DNA from: JBFHES01 sp041584015 | Lineage (GTDB): Bacteria > Bacteroidota > Bacteroidia > Bacteroidales > M50B96 | Length of the DNA stretch: 8,762 bases | Direction of reading: 5' to 3' | Assembly: GCA_041584015.1 (NCBI GenBank) | Contig: JBFHES010000197.1 | Coordinates: 1 to 8,762 of the forward strand | In this document: piece by piece, positions 1 to 6,247 of the stretch | Position numbering within the stretch: position 1 is the first letter of the stretch | How the letters are laid out: every line of letters begins with the position of its first letter | The notes under the pieces: generated by a model | Database searches by the model: none | What the model was told of the DNA's origin: nothing | What the model saw: the letters and a program-made list of their open reading frames with translations, nothing else | Program-made: the position numbers and the translations under genes

Positions 1-506
1 AGTGCTTTGTAAGCTTGTGCAGCATGGATTAATCCAAGTAAAGAAATTGTCTCGACCGTTCCTTCCTTTTTGTACAAACAAACATCCCTGAGTTGGTGAA
101 TCAGTTCCCTGCGTTCGCTGGAGCTATTCAGATGGTATTTCTTGTACGGAAAAATGTTCAGGAATTTTTTGCGTTCGATGCGCATGATCCCATTCTTAGC
201 GCAAGCTTCAATCGTGTCTCTTTTAATGCGCCAGTTCTTTTGATAAATACGCTGTATCCAATGTTTGATCTTACGATCTTTTTTCGAAGCCTTTATTAGG
301 TTGATGATGGAATCGTAAACAGGATGATTTGTGCGGCTTGTTTTGAGTAACTTCAGGTAACCATTTTCTAATTTAATGTAATCCTGACTTGCGAGATCCA
401 GCAGAACCGCTCCTATGATGGTATAAGAGAAATAATTGTCGAAGGGATAAAATTCAGCTTTCTCTTTGTTGTGACAGATGATAACGTATTTTTCAAGTAG
501 ATTCAT
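1..506 (-). CDS. GPP34 (GOLPH3/Vps74-like) family protein, C-terminus cut by window edge
   Basis: Reading the minus strand from an ATG at 506 gives 168 uninterrupted codons to position 3, with no stop before the window ends, so this gene is partial. The protein begins MNLLEKYVIICHNKEKAEFY. Residues about 26-60 contain SYTIIGAVLLDLASQDYI, the 'G-A-x-L-x-D-L-A' helix followed by a short strand (IKLENGYL) that is characteristic of the GPP34 fold. Further on it is rich in Lys/Arg (for example KKDRKIKHWIQRI). Eukaryotic members are peripheral Golgi proteins that bind PI4P; bacterial members have no settled role, so membrane or lipid binding is only a suggestion here. Full-length members are roughly 200-230 residues, so perhaps 40-60 residues are missing. 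It lies 48 bases after tcdA on the same strand and may be cotranscribed. Upstream, the sequence CTAAACTTTGCACC just before ATG resembles the Bacteroidota -7 box TAnnTTTG with one extra base, so an own short-leader promoter is possible. Family call fairly sure; function unknown. Confidence 0.75.
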   Translation of the reverse strand, partial: MNLLEKYVIICHNKEKAEFYPFDNYFSYTIIGAVLLDLASQDYIKLENGYLKLLKTSRTNHPVYDSIINLIKASKKDRKIKHWIQRIYQKNWRIKRDTIEACAKNGIMRIERKKFLNIFPYKKYHLNSSSERRELIHQLRDVCLYKKEGTVETISLLGLIHAAQAYKA

Positions 507-554
507 GGTGCAAAGTTTAGGGTGAAAATACGATTTATCTATAAGTTGATTACA

Positions 555-1268
555 TCATTTGTTCAGAATGTCGCGAATAACTGCCGAAGCTACCGTGCAT
601 CCAAAGATCGGCGGCATGTATGAAATAGTTCCAACGGTTGATTTCTTGTTTTGCTCACCTTCTGTAACTATTACCTTTTCTTTATCATGTTGTTCTGCGG
701 AGAATATCACGGTAACACCATTTCTAACGCCTAGTTTGTGCAAGCGCTTGCGTAGCATACGTGCGAGGGTACAGTTGTAGGAATCTGCAATGTCTACTAC
801 CTTTATTTGTGAAGGATCAAATTTTCCGCCGGCACCCATCGAGCTGATGATTTTATAACCGCGCTGCAGTGCATGATAGATGAGATAAATTTTTGGAGCC
901 ATGGTGTCGATGGCATCCACTACATAATCGTAATGAGGTAGAAGCAGTTCTTCAATGCGCTCGTCCTTGATGAACTCATTGTAAACGGTAAGCTTTAATT
1001 CCGGGTTGATGTCGAGTAAACGCGCGGCCATCAGATCTGCCTTGGACTGCGATTCGGTGCTTTTTAAGGCCAGTAATTGTCGGTTACGATTCGATGGCTG
1101 CACCACATCACCATCAACAATGGTCATGCTACCAATGCCCGAGCGGCAAAGCATTTCAGCTGCGAAAGCACCAACTCCTCCTAAACCTACCACAAGAATG
1201 TTCTTTTGTTGAAGGTTCTCTATTTCTTCCTTTCCAATAAGTAACTCTGTTCTACTCAACCACTCCAT
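555..1268 (-). CDS. tcdA: tRNA threonylcarbamoyladenosine dehydratase (TcdA/CsdL), ThiF/E1-like
   Basis: The 237-residue product is an E1-like adenylating enzyme. In this family TcdA uses ATP to cyclise N6-threonylcarbamoyladenosine at position 37 of ANN-decoding tRNAs to the ct6A form. Visible features counted from the chosen ATG: nucleotide-binding loop GLGGVG (28-33), acidic VDGD (51-54), the adenylation-type Asn/Arg segment SNRNRQ (59-64), SKADLM with a conserved Lys (76), DAIDTMAPK (118-126), and the TcdA-typical SSMGAGGKFDP (142-152), followed by LARMLRKRLHKLG. No CxxC zinc pairs and no catalytic Cys of the MoeB type are obvious, which favours TcdA over MoeB/ThiF. I choose ATG at 1268 over an upstream in-frame TTG at 1292 because family members begin close to 'WLSRTELLIG' and the ATG sits 4 bases after the tatD stop. 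GATGAG before it is only a weak ribosome-binding match. Middle gene of a likely tatD-tcdA-GPP34 unit. Confidence 0.9.
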   Translation of the reverse strand: MEWLSRTELLIGKEEIENLQQKNILVVGLGGVGAFAAEMLCRSGIGSMTIVDGDVVQPSNRNRQLLALKSTESQSKADLMAARLLDINPELKLTVYNEFIKDERIEELLLPHYDYVVDAIDTMAPKIYLIYHALQRGYKIISSMGAGGKFDPSQIKVVDIADSYNCTLARMLRKRLHKLGVRNGVTVIFSAEQHDKEKVIVTEGEQNKKSTVGTISYMPPIFGCTVASAVIRDILNK

Positions 1269-1272
1269 CTCA

Positions 1273-1938
1273 TCATGTTTTATCCGGTGCAAATATCCTG
1301 ATAAAATTTTTATGGATCAATGTTTTCAATTCAGGAGTTGAAAGGCCCAATTGTTTGCTGGCTTGCTCATAAACCTGCTCAATGGGAACCATGGATTCAT
1401 CGGTTTCAAGAAACAGACCTGAAGGAGGAATGTGTGGCAGTAATTTTAACAGCTTCTCGTTTAGCAAGATTCTTTCTCCGAAGGAAAATAGAAAGTTATG
1501 TTTAATTAATTGTTGTGTGCTTTGCTTGTTTCCGTTGTATCCATGGAGTATCCATGGCAAACTGGGTTTGATCTTCTTTTTTATACTTAGTAAATCTGCA
1601 TGGCTGCGCACCGCGTGGATGATGACCGGAAGTTGAAGTCGTTCGGCGAGTTCAATTTGTTTCATGAAAACTTCCAGCTGTACGTTCCAGTCGGTTTTGC
1701 ATGCCCGGTCTAAGCCAATCTCCCCGATTGCAAGGCAATTGCGACTGGAACAGGCTTCTTCAAGCTGAATAAGCTGTGCTTCCCACTTGGGAGGAATGTG
1801 CCACGGGTGGATGCCAATTGAAATATAGTCAGAGTTCCTTGTTGGAAGGTCGTCAATTCCCCAAATGATGTTTTGAATACCTATGGATTGTTGGTCCTGG
1901 TTTAATTGATGATGATGTATGTTGTAGTAAAAATCCAA
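1273..1938 (-). CDS. TatD-family metal-dependent hydrolase, compact form with TTG start
   Basis: The 221-residue protein has the amidohydrolase TIM-barrel signature of TatD DNases: a two-His motif in NIHHH (His8, His10) at the end of the first strand, IGIHPWH (41-47), GEIGLD with metal-ligand Glu73, IIHAVRSH with His108, ILHGYNG with His132, and LETDE with Asp180. All expected metal ligands are therefore present. Known relatives act as metal-dependent 3'-5' nucleases or related hydrolases in the cytoplasm; the exact substrate here is not shown. It is shorter than E. coli TatD (about 260), as are many Bacteroidota versions. The start must be TTG at 1938: an in-frame stop lies five codons upstream, there is no ATG before the His motif, and the family starts just before it. 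The motif begins NIH rather than the common DxH. The gene overlaps nothing and ends 4 bases before tcdA. Confidence 0.85.
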   Translation of the reverse strand: MDFYYNIHHHQLNQDQQSIGIQNIIWGIDDLPTRNSDYISIGIHPWHIPPKWEAQLIQLEEACSSRNCLAIGEIGLDRACKTDWNVQLEVFMKQIELAERLQLPVIIHAVRSHADLLSIKKKIKPSLPWILHGYNGNKQSTQQLIKHNFLFSFGERILLNEKLLKLLPHIPPSGLFLETDESMVPIEQVYEQASKQLGLSTPELKTLIHKNFIRIFAPDKT

Positions 1939-1954
1939 GCTGGTGTTTTGTTAT

Positions 1955-1962
1955 CAAAGATA
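1955..1962 (-). promoter_or_regulatory. Bacteroidota-type -7 promoter box for the tatD operon
   Basis: On the minus strand the sequence TATCTTTG matches the TAnnTTTG box recognised by the primary sigma factor of Bacteroidota. It lies 16 bases before the TTG start of tatD, giving a leader of only about ten bases, which is common in this phylum. No clear TTG -33 element is visible at the usual distance; that region falls in the repeat array. The exact match and its position make it plausible, but transcription is not shown. Confidence 0.5.
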
Positions 1963-2000
1963 CGAAGCAAGTTGGAAGTAGGAAGTAGAAAGTTCAAAGT

Positions 2001-2104
2001 CGAAAGTGTCAAGTCCAAAGTAAACAGAATGCGGTATCGTTTAATCTTTCTTCTTAGCGTCTCCGCGTCTTTGCGAGAGCTTCTTTTGAATTACAGGTTC
2101 AAAG
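2001..2104 (+). repeat. Repeat unit copy 1
   Basis: This copy starts with CGAAAGTGTCAAGTCCAAAG, contains GAATGCGGTATCG, and carries the 8-mer series TTAGCGTC-TCCGCGTC-TTTGCGAG. The segment GCGTCTCCGC...GCGAGAGC (about 2057-2080) can form an imperfect stem with two bulged bases and a GTCTTT loop. Confidence 0.8.
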
Positions 2105-2133
2105 TTCAAAGTAGAAAGTTCAAAGTTTAAAGA

Positions 2134-2235
2134 CGAAAGTGTCAAGTCCAAAGTAAATGGAATGCGGTATCGTTTAATCTTTCTTCTTAGCGTCTCTGCG
2201 TCTTTGCGAGAAATTCTTTTAAGTTATAGGTCTAA
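2134..2235 (+). repeat. Repeat unit copy 2
   Basis: This copy begins with the same CGAAAGTGTCAAGTCCAAAG as copy 1 and is nearly identical to it through TTTGCGAG. The 8-mer series is TTAGCGTC-TCTGCGTC-TTTGCGAG. The downstream part (AAATTCTTTTAAGTTATAGG) has diverged more. The heptamer block between copies 1 and 2 is the longest in the array. Confidence 0.8.
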
Positions 2236-2250
2236 AGTTCAAAGCAGAAA

Positions 2251-2389
2251 GTCTCTAAAGTAAACGGAATGCAGTATAGTTTAATCTTTCTTCTTAGCGT
2301 CTTAGCGCCTTTGCGAGAGCTTCTTTTGAGCTACAGGTTCAAAGCAGAAAGTCGAAAGTAAGAGCATAGGTTATCGTTTAATATTTCGC
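2251..2389 (+). repeat. Repeat unit copy 3 plus truncated copy 4
   Basis: Copy 3 (2251-2344) has lost the GTCAAGTCC opening. It keeps the marker, with 8-mers TTAGCGTC-TTAGCGCC-TTTGCGAG, and returns to the copy-1 tail AGAGCTTCTTTTGA. Copy 4 (about 2353-2389) keeps only CGAAAGT, a diverged GGTTATCG and TTTAATATTTCGCG before the array stops. The increasing decay from left to right gives the array a direction. Confidence 0.65.
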
Positions 2390-2530
2390 GGTCATAAAGC
2401 TTTTATTTTATGGGGTTGCCGCATACATCCCGTAGCGCTCTCCTGAATTAAAACATGTTTTACATTACACCGAATACCTTTTTTTTCTTCTAAAACAGAA
2501 CTAAATTGCCAGTCAAAATTTTGAACTGTA
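2390..2530 (+). promoter_or_regulatory. Leader region of the gatE-gatD operon
   Basis: The 141 bases between the repeat array and the gatE ATG should hold the operon promoter. I see a perfect 14-base palindrome (2449-2462), a run of eight T's around 2479-2486, and CTAAATTGCC (2501-2510), which resembles TAnnTTTG with one T missing. There is no Shine-Dalgarno match before ATG (TTTTGAACTGTA). The GC-richer part GGGGTTGCCGCATACATCCC (2412-2431) is unexplained. Promoter position is not resolved. Confidence 0.4.
2449..2462. promoter_or_regulatory. 14-base perfect palindrome upstream of gatE (possible operator)
   Basis: TAAAACATGTTTTA is its own reverse complement. It sits 68 bases before the gatE start, in the only region that can hold the operon promoter. 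Symmetry fits a dimeric regulator site, but an AT-rich palindrome of this size can also occur by chance. Confidence 0.3.
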
Positions 2531-4513
2531 ATGAAGAAAGGATTCAACCCTCAGAAGAATTATCATCAGACCATGAACGAGATTGGTTATGTAAGCCGAA
2601 AGGATGCAAGCGATGATGATTATAAGCGAATTGGATTTATGTCAGGTCTGGAAGTCCATCAGCAATTAAAAACCAAGAAGAAGTTATTTTGTAACTGTCC
2701 GGCTGGCGTGTTTCACGCTCACGACGACTTTAATGCCGAGCTGATCAGACATATGCGACCGACGCTTTCGGAGTTAGGTGAATACGACGGAACTGCCTTG
2801 ATGGAGTTTAAAACCAGAAAGAATATTTTCTATCGTATTAACAACAACACAGCCTGTACTTACGAAGTGGATGATACTCCTCCGTTTCCAATCAATCGCG
2901 AAGCTTTGGAATATGCCTTGGAAATTTCCATGTTATCGAAATTAAATATTGTTGGCGAGGTGCACATTACCCGTAAACAGTATCTCGATGGAAGTATTCC
3001 TGCAGGATTTCAGCGCACGGCTATTTTAGGTGTTGAGGGCGAAATTGAATTGAAGAATAAAAAGGTGAAGCTTATTCAATTAAGTATTGAAGAAGATTCC
3101 TGCCGCGAGATATCAGATATTGGCCACAATCGTGTTTATAAAACCGACCGACTGGGAATGCCTTTGATTGAAACAGTAACCTATCCTGAGTTATATACGC
3201 CGGATGAACTAATGGAAGCTGCACAGGTAATACGTTTCCTAAACCGAAGTACAGGTATGGTACGCACCGGAATGGGAGCTGGCCGCGAGGACGTGAATGT
3301 TAGCTGCGCCGGAGGAACACGTGTCGAGATTAAAGGTGTTGCACATAATAAGTGGATTCCTGAATTATCACATAATGAGGCTTTCAGACAATATGCACTG
3401 TTAAATGCACGCAAGAAGTTGCTTGCTAAGATTGGTGATGCTGCTAACTGGAAAATGGATCATGCCGTTATTGATTACGATGTATTCCAGAAGTTGAACG
3501 AGCAATTGAAATTGGCCAAAGATGCCGGCTTCAAATTAGTGCTTATTAACTTACCAAAGTTCGAAGGGATCCTGTCGCATTTCACGCAGCCGGGAAAAAC
3601 ATTTGCTGATGAATTAATTGATCGCATTAAAGTAATTGCCTGTATTGAGAAACCATTCCTGGCACATTCAGAGGAAATTAATGCAGCTGTTCCGTCAGAT
3701 TTCGAATTGTTGGCACCAATGATTAATGCCGAAGAAGGTGATGCTCAATTGCTGCTTTGGGGACCGGAAGAAGATATTCCGACTGCCATTGAAACCATTG
3801 AAGAGCGTTGCAAAATGGCGTTGGAAGGAGTGCCTAACGAAACACGTAAGTCCTTTGCCGATGGAAGAACTATTTTTGAACGTGTATTACCGGGCGCCGA
3901 TAGAATGTATCCGGATACCGACTCAGCGCCAATTCCTTTAGCTGACGAATACATTGAAGGCTTACGGAAGAATCTACCGGTTAATGTTGCCGAGCGCTAT
4001 CATCAAATGAGAGCCTGGGGCATTCCTGAAGATGCATTTGTTTTCATCCTTAAGAATAACCTGGTACCAACCATCGAGAAAATTTCCGAAGAAACCGGAT
4101 TAACTCCTAAGTATGTGGGAACCTTCATCGGTCATACGGTTAAGAATATTGAGGGGAAAGCTAAAGCACATGCAGATTTTAGCTACAATAAAATATATGG
4201 TTTGTTTAAATTTATTAAGGCAGAAGGACTTGATTTCGGCATTGCCAAAGACATGCTTCCTCATATTTTTGAACATCCAAACCTAGAGTTCCAATCAGTA
4301 TTAACCATCTTAAAGTTCAAGAAAAGAACAAAGGAAGAGCTGTTGGCACCAATAGAATTTCTCTATGAGAAGTTCAAGGAGATCAAAGTTTCCGATCGCG
4401 ACGAGGTAGCTGTGGAATGGTTGATGGGGCAAATGCACTCGCAAGCCGTAGGTAACATTCCATTAAATGAGCTAAGGAAAGAGATTGTAAAAAAACTGAA
4501 ATCTAAATCGTAA
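2531..4513 (+). CDS. gatE: Glu-tRNA(Gln) amidotransferase subunit E (archaeal GatDE type)
   Basis: The 660-residue product is GatE, the tRNA-binding and activating subunit that phosphorylates the gamma-carboxylate of Glu-tRNA(Gln) and amidates it with ammonia from GatD. The GatB/GatE catalytic domain is clear: GFMSGLEVHQQL (35-46), LFCNC (52-56), IRHMRPTLSELGEYD (72-86), SIPAGFQRT (155-163), LSIEEDSCR (184-192), DRLGMPLIET (206-215), GMGAGREDVNVS (247-258), RVEIKGV (264-270). From about 305 to 450 comes the AspRS-like (GAD) insertion that separates GatE from GatB, with LPKFEGILSHFTQPGKTFADEL and, after it, GVPNETRKSFADGRTIFERVLPG (433-455) and RMYPDTDSAPIPL (458-470). The C-terminal helical and YqeY-like tail ends MGQMHSQAVGNIPLNELRKEIV. 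Length fits archaeal GatE (about 620-640) plus some 20-30 extra N-terminal residues; Met15 is an alternative start. A bacterial host is unexpected. gatD follows after 17 bases. Confidence 0.95.
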   Translation: MKKGFNPQKNYHQTMNEIGYVSRKDASDDDYKRIGFMSGLEVHQQLKTKKKLFCNCPAGVFHAHDDFNAELIRHMRPTLSELGEYDGTALMEFKTRKNIFYRINNNTACTYEVDDTPPFPINREALEYALEISMLSKLNIVGEVHITRKQYLDGSIPAGFQRTAILGVEGEIELKNKKVKLIQLSIEEDSCREISDIGHNRVYKTDRLGMPLIETVTYPELYTPDELMEAAQVIRFLNRSTGMVRTGMGAGREDVNVSCAGGTRVEIKGVAHNKWIPELSHNEAFRQYALLNARKKLLAKIGDAANWKMDHAVIDYDVFQKLNEQLKLAKDAGFKLVLINLPKFEGILSHFTQPGKTFADELIDRIKVIACIEKPFLAHSEEINAAVPSDFELLAPMINAEEGDAQLLLWGPEEDIPTAIETIEERCKMALEGVPNETRKSFADGRTIFERVLPGADRMYPDTDSAPIPLADEYIEGLRKNLPVNVAERYHQMRAWGIPEDAFVFILKNNLVPTIEKISEETGLTPKYVGTFIGHTVKNIEGKAKAHADFSYNKIYGLFKFIKAEGLDFGIAKDMLPHIFEHPNLEFQSVLTILKFKKRTKEELLAPIEFLYEKFKEIKVSDRDEVAVEWLMGQMHSQAVGNIPLNELRKEIVKKLKSKS

Positions 4514-4530
4514 ACTTTAAAAGTAATAAG

Positions 4531-5958
4531 ATGAGCACTGATTTTTTCCAGGGATATAAAGGCCGAGCATTGGAGATGCTTAAAAAGTATAATGTTCGCG
4601 TATGGGGACAGGCCGAAGTGATGACAACTCGCGGTACTTTTAAAGGAACGGTTTTACCTCGATCAGAGAATGATGACGATCTGCACATTGTCATGAAAAT
4701 TGAAACCGGCTACAACGTAGGAGTCGATATTATTACGGTTACCTCGATGAAGGAAACCGGATACAAAAAAGCAAATTATAAGATTCCTGAAAAGGAGTTT
4801 CCATATACCGAAGGATTGCCAGCGGTGAAGCTAATCGGAACAGGAGGAACCATTGCCTCGCGTCTGGATTATAGAACAGGAGCAGTTATTCCTGCCTTCT
4901 CTCCGGGTGAGCTGTATGGCGCTGTACCAGAATTAGCCGATATTTGTAACCTGACTACCGAGAAAGTTTTTGCGGTATTTAGCGAGAACATGGGGCCGGA
5001 TCAATACAAACAATTAGCTATTTCAATAGGTAAAGAAATTGAGAATGGAATTGAAGGTATTGTTATTGGTCATGGAACAGACACCTTGCATCACACGGCA
5101 GCTGCATTGTCATTCATGATTCAGGATTCTCCAATTCCTATCGTGCTGGTTGGTTCGCAACGTTCATCAGATCGTCCTTCTTCTGATGCTGCACTTAACT
5201 TAATGCATGCCATGAAAACAGCTGGTCATAGCGATATAGCCGAGGTGATGGTTTGTATGTTTGGTCCAACATCTGATGAGTATGGTTTCTTACACCGCGG
5301 AACACGCGTACGTAAAATGCACTCATCGTATCGCTCAACCTTCCGTACCATTGGCGATACGCCAATTGCAACGGTTACACGTGATGGATTCAAGATGATC
5401 AAGGAAAACTATAATCATCGCCGGAAAGATAAAAAAGCTGTGATCCAGCCATTCTTTAGCGAAAAGGTGACAATGGTTTATTATTACCCGAATATGCAAC
5501 CTGATATTATCGATGCGGTTATCGACAAAGGTTATGAAGGTATTATCATTGTTGGAACAGGATTAGGGCATGTTAACAAAGAATTGTATCCAGCTCTTGA
5601 GCGAGCTCAGGCAAAAGGTGTAAGCGTATATATGACATTACAAACCATCTGGGGATATGTGCACATGTTTGTTTACGACACAGGTCGCGATATGATGGCC
5701 AAAGGTGTAATTCCTGCAGGAAACATGCTGCCAGAAGTTGCATTTGTTAAGTTAGGTTGGGCTCTTGGAATTGTTGAGGAAGAACAAAGAGTGGCAGGCA
5801 AAAAACTTGCGCTCGATGCTAAACACGCGCGTGTTAAGGAAATAATGTTAACTCCGGTAAATGATGAGATAACAGAACGCGAACCTTACAATGGCTACCT
5901 GGTATATCAGGGTGGTGTTGATGAGGTAGAGGATTTTGTTCGTCAGTTCAGAAAATAA
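4531..5958 (+). CDS. gatD: Glu-tRNA(Gln) amidotransferase subunit D (asparaginase-like, archaeal GatDE type)
   Basis: The 475-residue product is GatD, the amidase that hydrolyses Gln or Asn and passes ammonia to GatE. An N-terminal beta-barrel domain (about 18-90; KKYNVRVWGQAEVMTTRGTF, then VLPRSENDDDLHIVMKIETG) is the part that plain L-asparaginases lack. The type I asparaginase domain follows from about 97: GTGGTIAS with nucleophile Thr107, HGTDTLHHTA with Thr183 and Asp184, VGSQRSSDRPSSDAALNL (207-224), and RGTRVRKMHSSYRSTF with the catalytic Lys262. The set matches the archaeal GatD active site. Length is near the archaeal one (about 435-450). It starts 17 bases after gatE, with an A-rich spacer and no Shine-Dalgarno, and is followed by a strong terminator, so gatE-gatD form a two-gene operon. 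By eye its base use does not differ from its neighbours, so any transfer is not recent. Cytoplasmic, with no signal peptide. Confidence 0.95.
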   Translation: MSTDFFQGYKGRALEMLKKYNVRVWGQAEVMTTRGTFKGTVLPRSENDDDLHIVMKIETGYNVGVDIITVTSMKETGYKKANYKIPEKEFPYTEGLPAVKLIGTGGTIASRLDYRTGAVIPAFSPGELYGAVPELADICNLTTEKVFAVFSENMGPDQYKQLAISIGKEIENGIEGIVIGHGTDTLHHTAAALSFMIQDSPIPIVLVGSQRSSDRPSSDAALNLMHAMKTAGHSDIAEVMVCMFGPTSDEYGFLHRGTRVRKMHSSYRSTFRTIGDTPIATVTRDGFKMIKENYNHRRKDKKAVIQPFFSEKVTMVYYYPNMQPDIIDAVIDKGYEGIIIVGTGLGHVNKELYPALERAQAKGVSVYMTLQTIWGYVHMFVYDTGRDMMAKGVIPAGNMLPEVAFVKLGWALGIVEEEQRVAGKKLALDAKHARVKEIMLTPVNDEITEREPYNGYLVYQGGVDEVEDFVRQFRK

Positions 5959-5980
5959 ATAACACATTCAATAAGATATG

Positions 5981-6013
5981 AAACAGGGTAGGCCTTAGCT
6001 TACCCTGTTTTTT
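5981..6013 (+). terminator. Intrinsic terminator of the gatE-gatD operon
   Basis: AAACAGGGTA pairs perfectly with TACCCTGTTT, extended inward by a G-U and two G-C pairs around a CTTA loop, giving a 13-pair stem. The stem runs into a T tract (6008-6012). It lies 22 bases after the gatD stop. Confidence 0.9.
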
Positions 6014-6205
6014 GTTATACGGCTTTCGTGCAAGACTTTCGTTCTGAGGATGCTTTCGGTTACTCGCTGCTTTGCACTACCTATGACTAAACAATTTGCG
6101 CTTTGTGGGGTTGTTGTAAACAGGTAACTATTATTAGCAGTCCCATCGCTGGTTAATGATCATAATTGTAGCAGATGTGTTCGTTTCGTGTTGAATTTAT
6201 AAACT

Positions 6206-6219
6206 ATGTTATATAACAT
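6206..6219. promoter_or_regulatory. 14-base perfect palindrome upstream of citrate synthase
   Basis: ATGTTATATAACAT is its own reverse complement and lies about 167 bases before the citrate synthase start. It could be a regulator site. Its AT-rich composition makes chance occurrence possible. Confidence 0.3.
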
Positions 6220-6247
6220 TTAGCAAACAAAAGGTCACTGCATAACT

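Larger units (their letters stand above)
1969..2389. repeat. Degenerate tandem array of a ~100-130 bp unit made of 7-mer and 8-mer microrepeats
   Basis: Three good copies and one partial copy of the same unit follow each other. The shared marker TTTAATCTTTCTTCTTAGCG, or its start, recurs with tta at 2041, 2174 and 2281, and a diverged TTTAATATTTCGCG has tta at 2378, so the spacings are 133, 107 and 97. Each full unit runs: a block of AAAGTNN heptamers, then GAATGCGGTATCG (varied in copy 3), then the marker, then three 8-base words of the form NNNGCGTC (TTAGCGTC, TCCGCGTC, TTTGCGAG in copy 1), then AGAGCTTCTTTTGA and a tail that leads into the next heptamer block. Neither 7 nor 8 is a multiple of 3 and the reading frames are broken, so it is not coding. 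Similar low-complexity intergenic words occur in many environmental bacterial genomes (from memory, not searched). Confidence 0.85.

Noticed and set aside
93..299. Plus-strand 68-residue ORF at the left end
   Set aside because: It lies wholly opposite the GPP34-like gene, which has recognisable family sequence.
1269..1292. Upstream TTG (1292) as the tcdA start
   Set aside because: It would overlap tatD by 20 bases and add eight residues not seen in the family; the ATG at 1268 fits better.
1906..2130. Small plus-strand ORF across the repeat array
   Set aside because: It is made of AAAGTNN repeats read as KVESVKSKV-like words and overlaps the tatD start. Repeat periods of 7 and 8 do not keep frame.
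1969..2389. CRISPR array
   Set aside because: Repeats are long, imperfect and unequally spaced, there are no unique spacers of constant length, and no cas genes are nearby.
2531..4513. gatE as bacterial GatB
   Set aside because: GatB is about 480 residues and lacks the AspRS-like insertion seen at about 305-450. The partner is GatD, not GatA or GatC.
4531..5958. gatD as a plain L-asparaginase
   Set aside because: The N-terminal barrel domain, the RVRKMHSSYRSTF segment, and position directly after gatE identify GatD.
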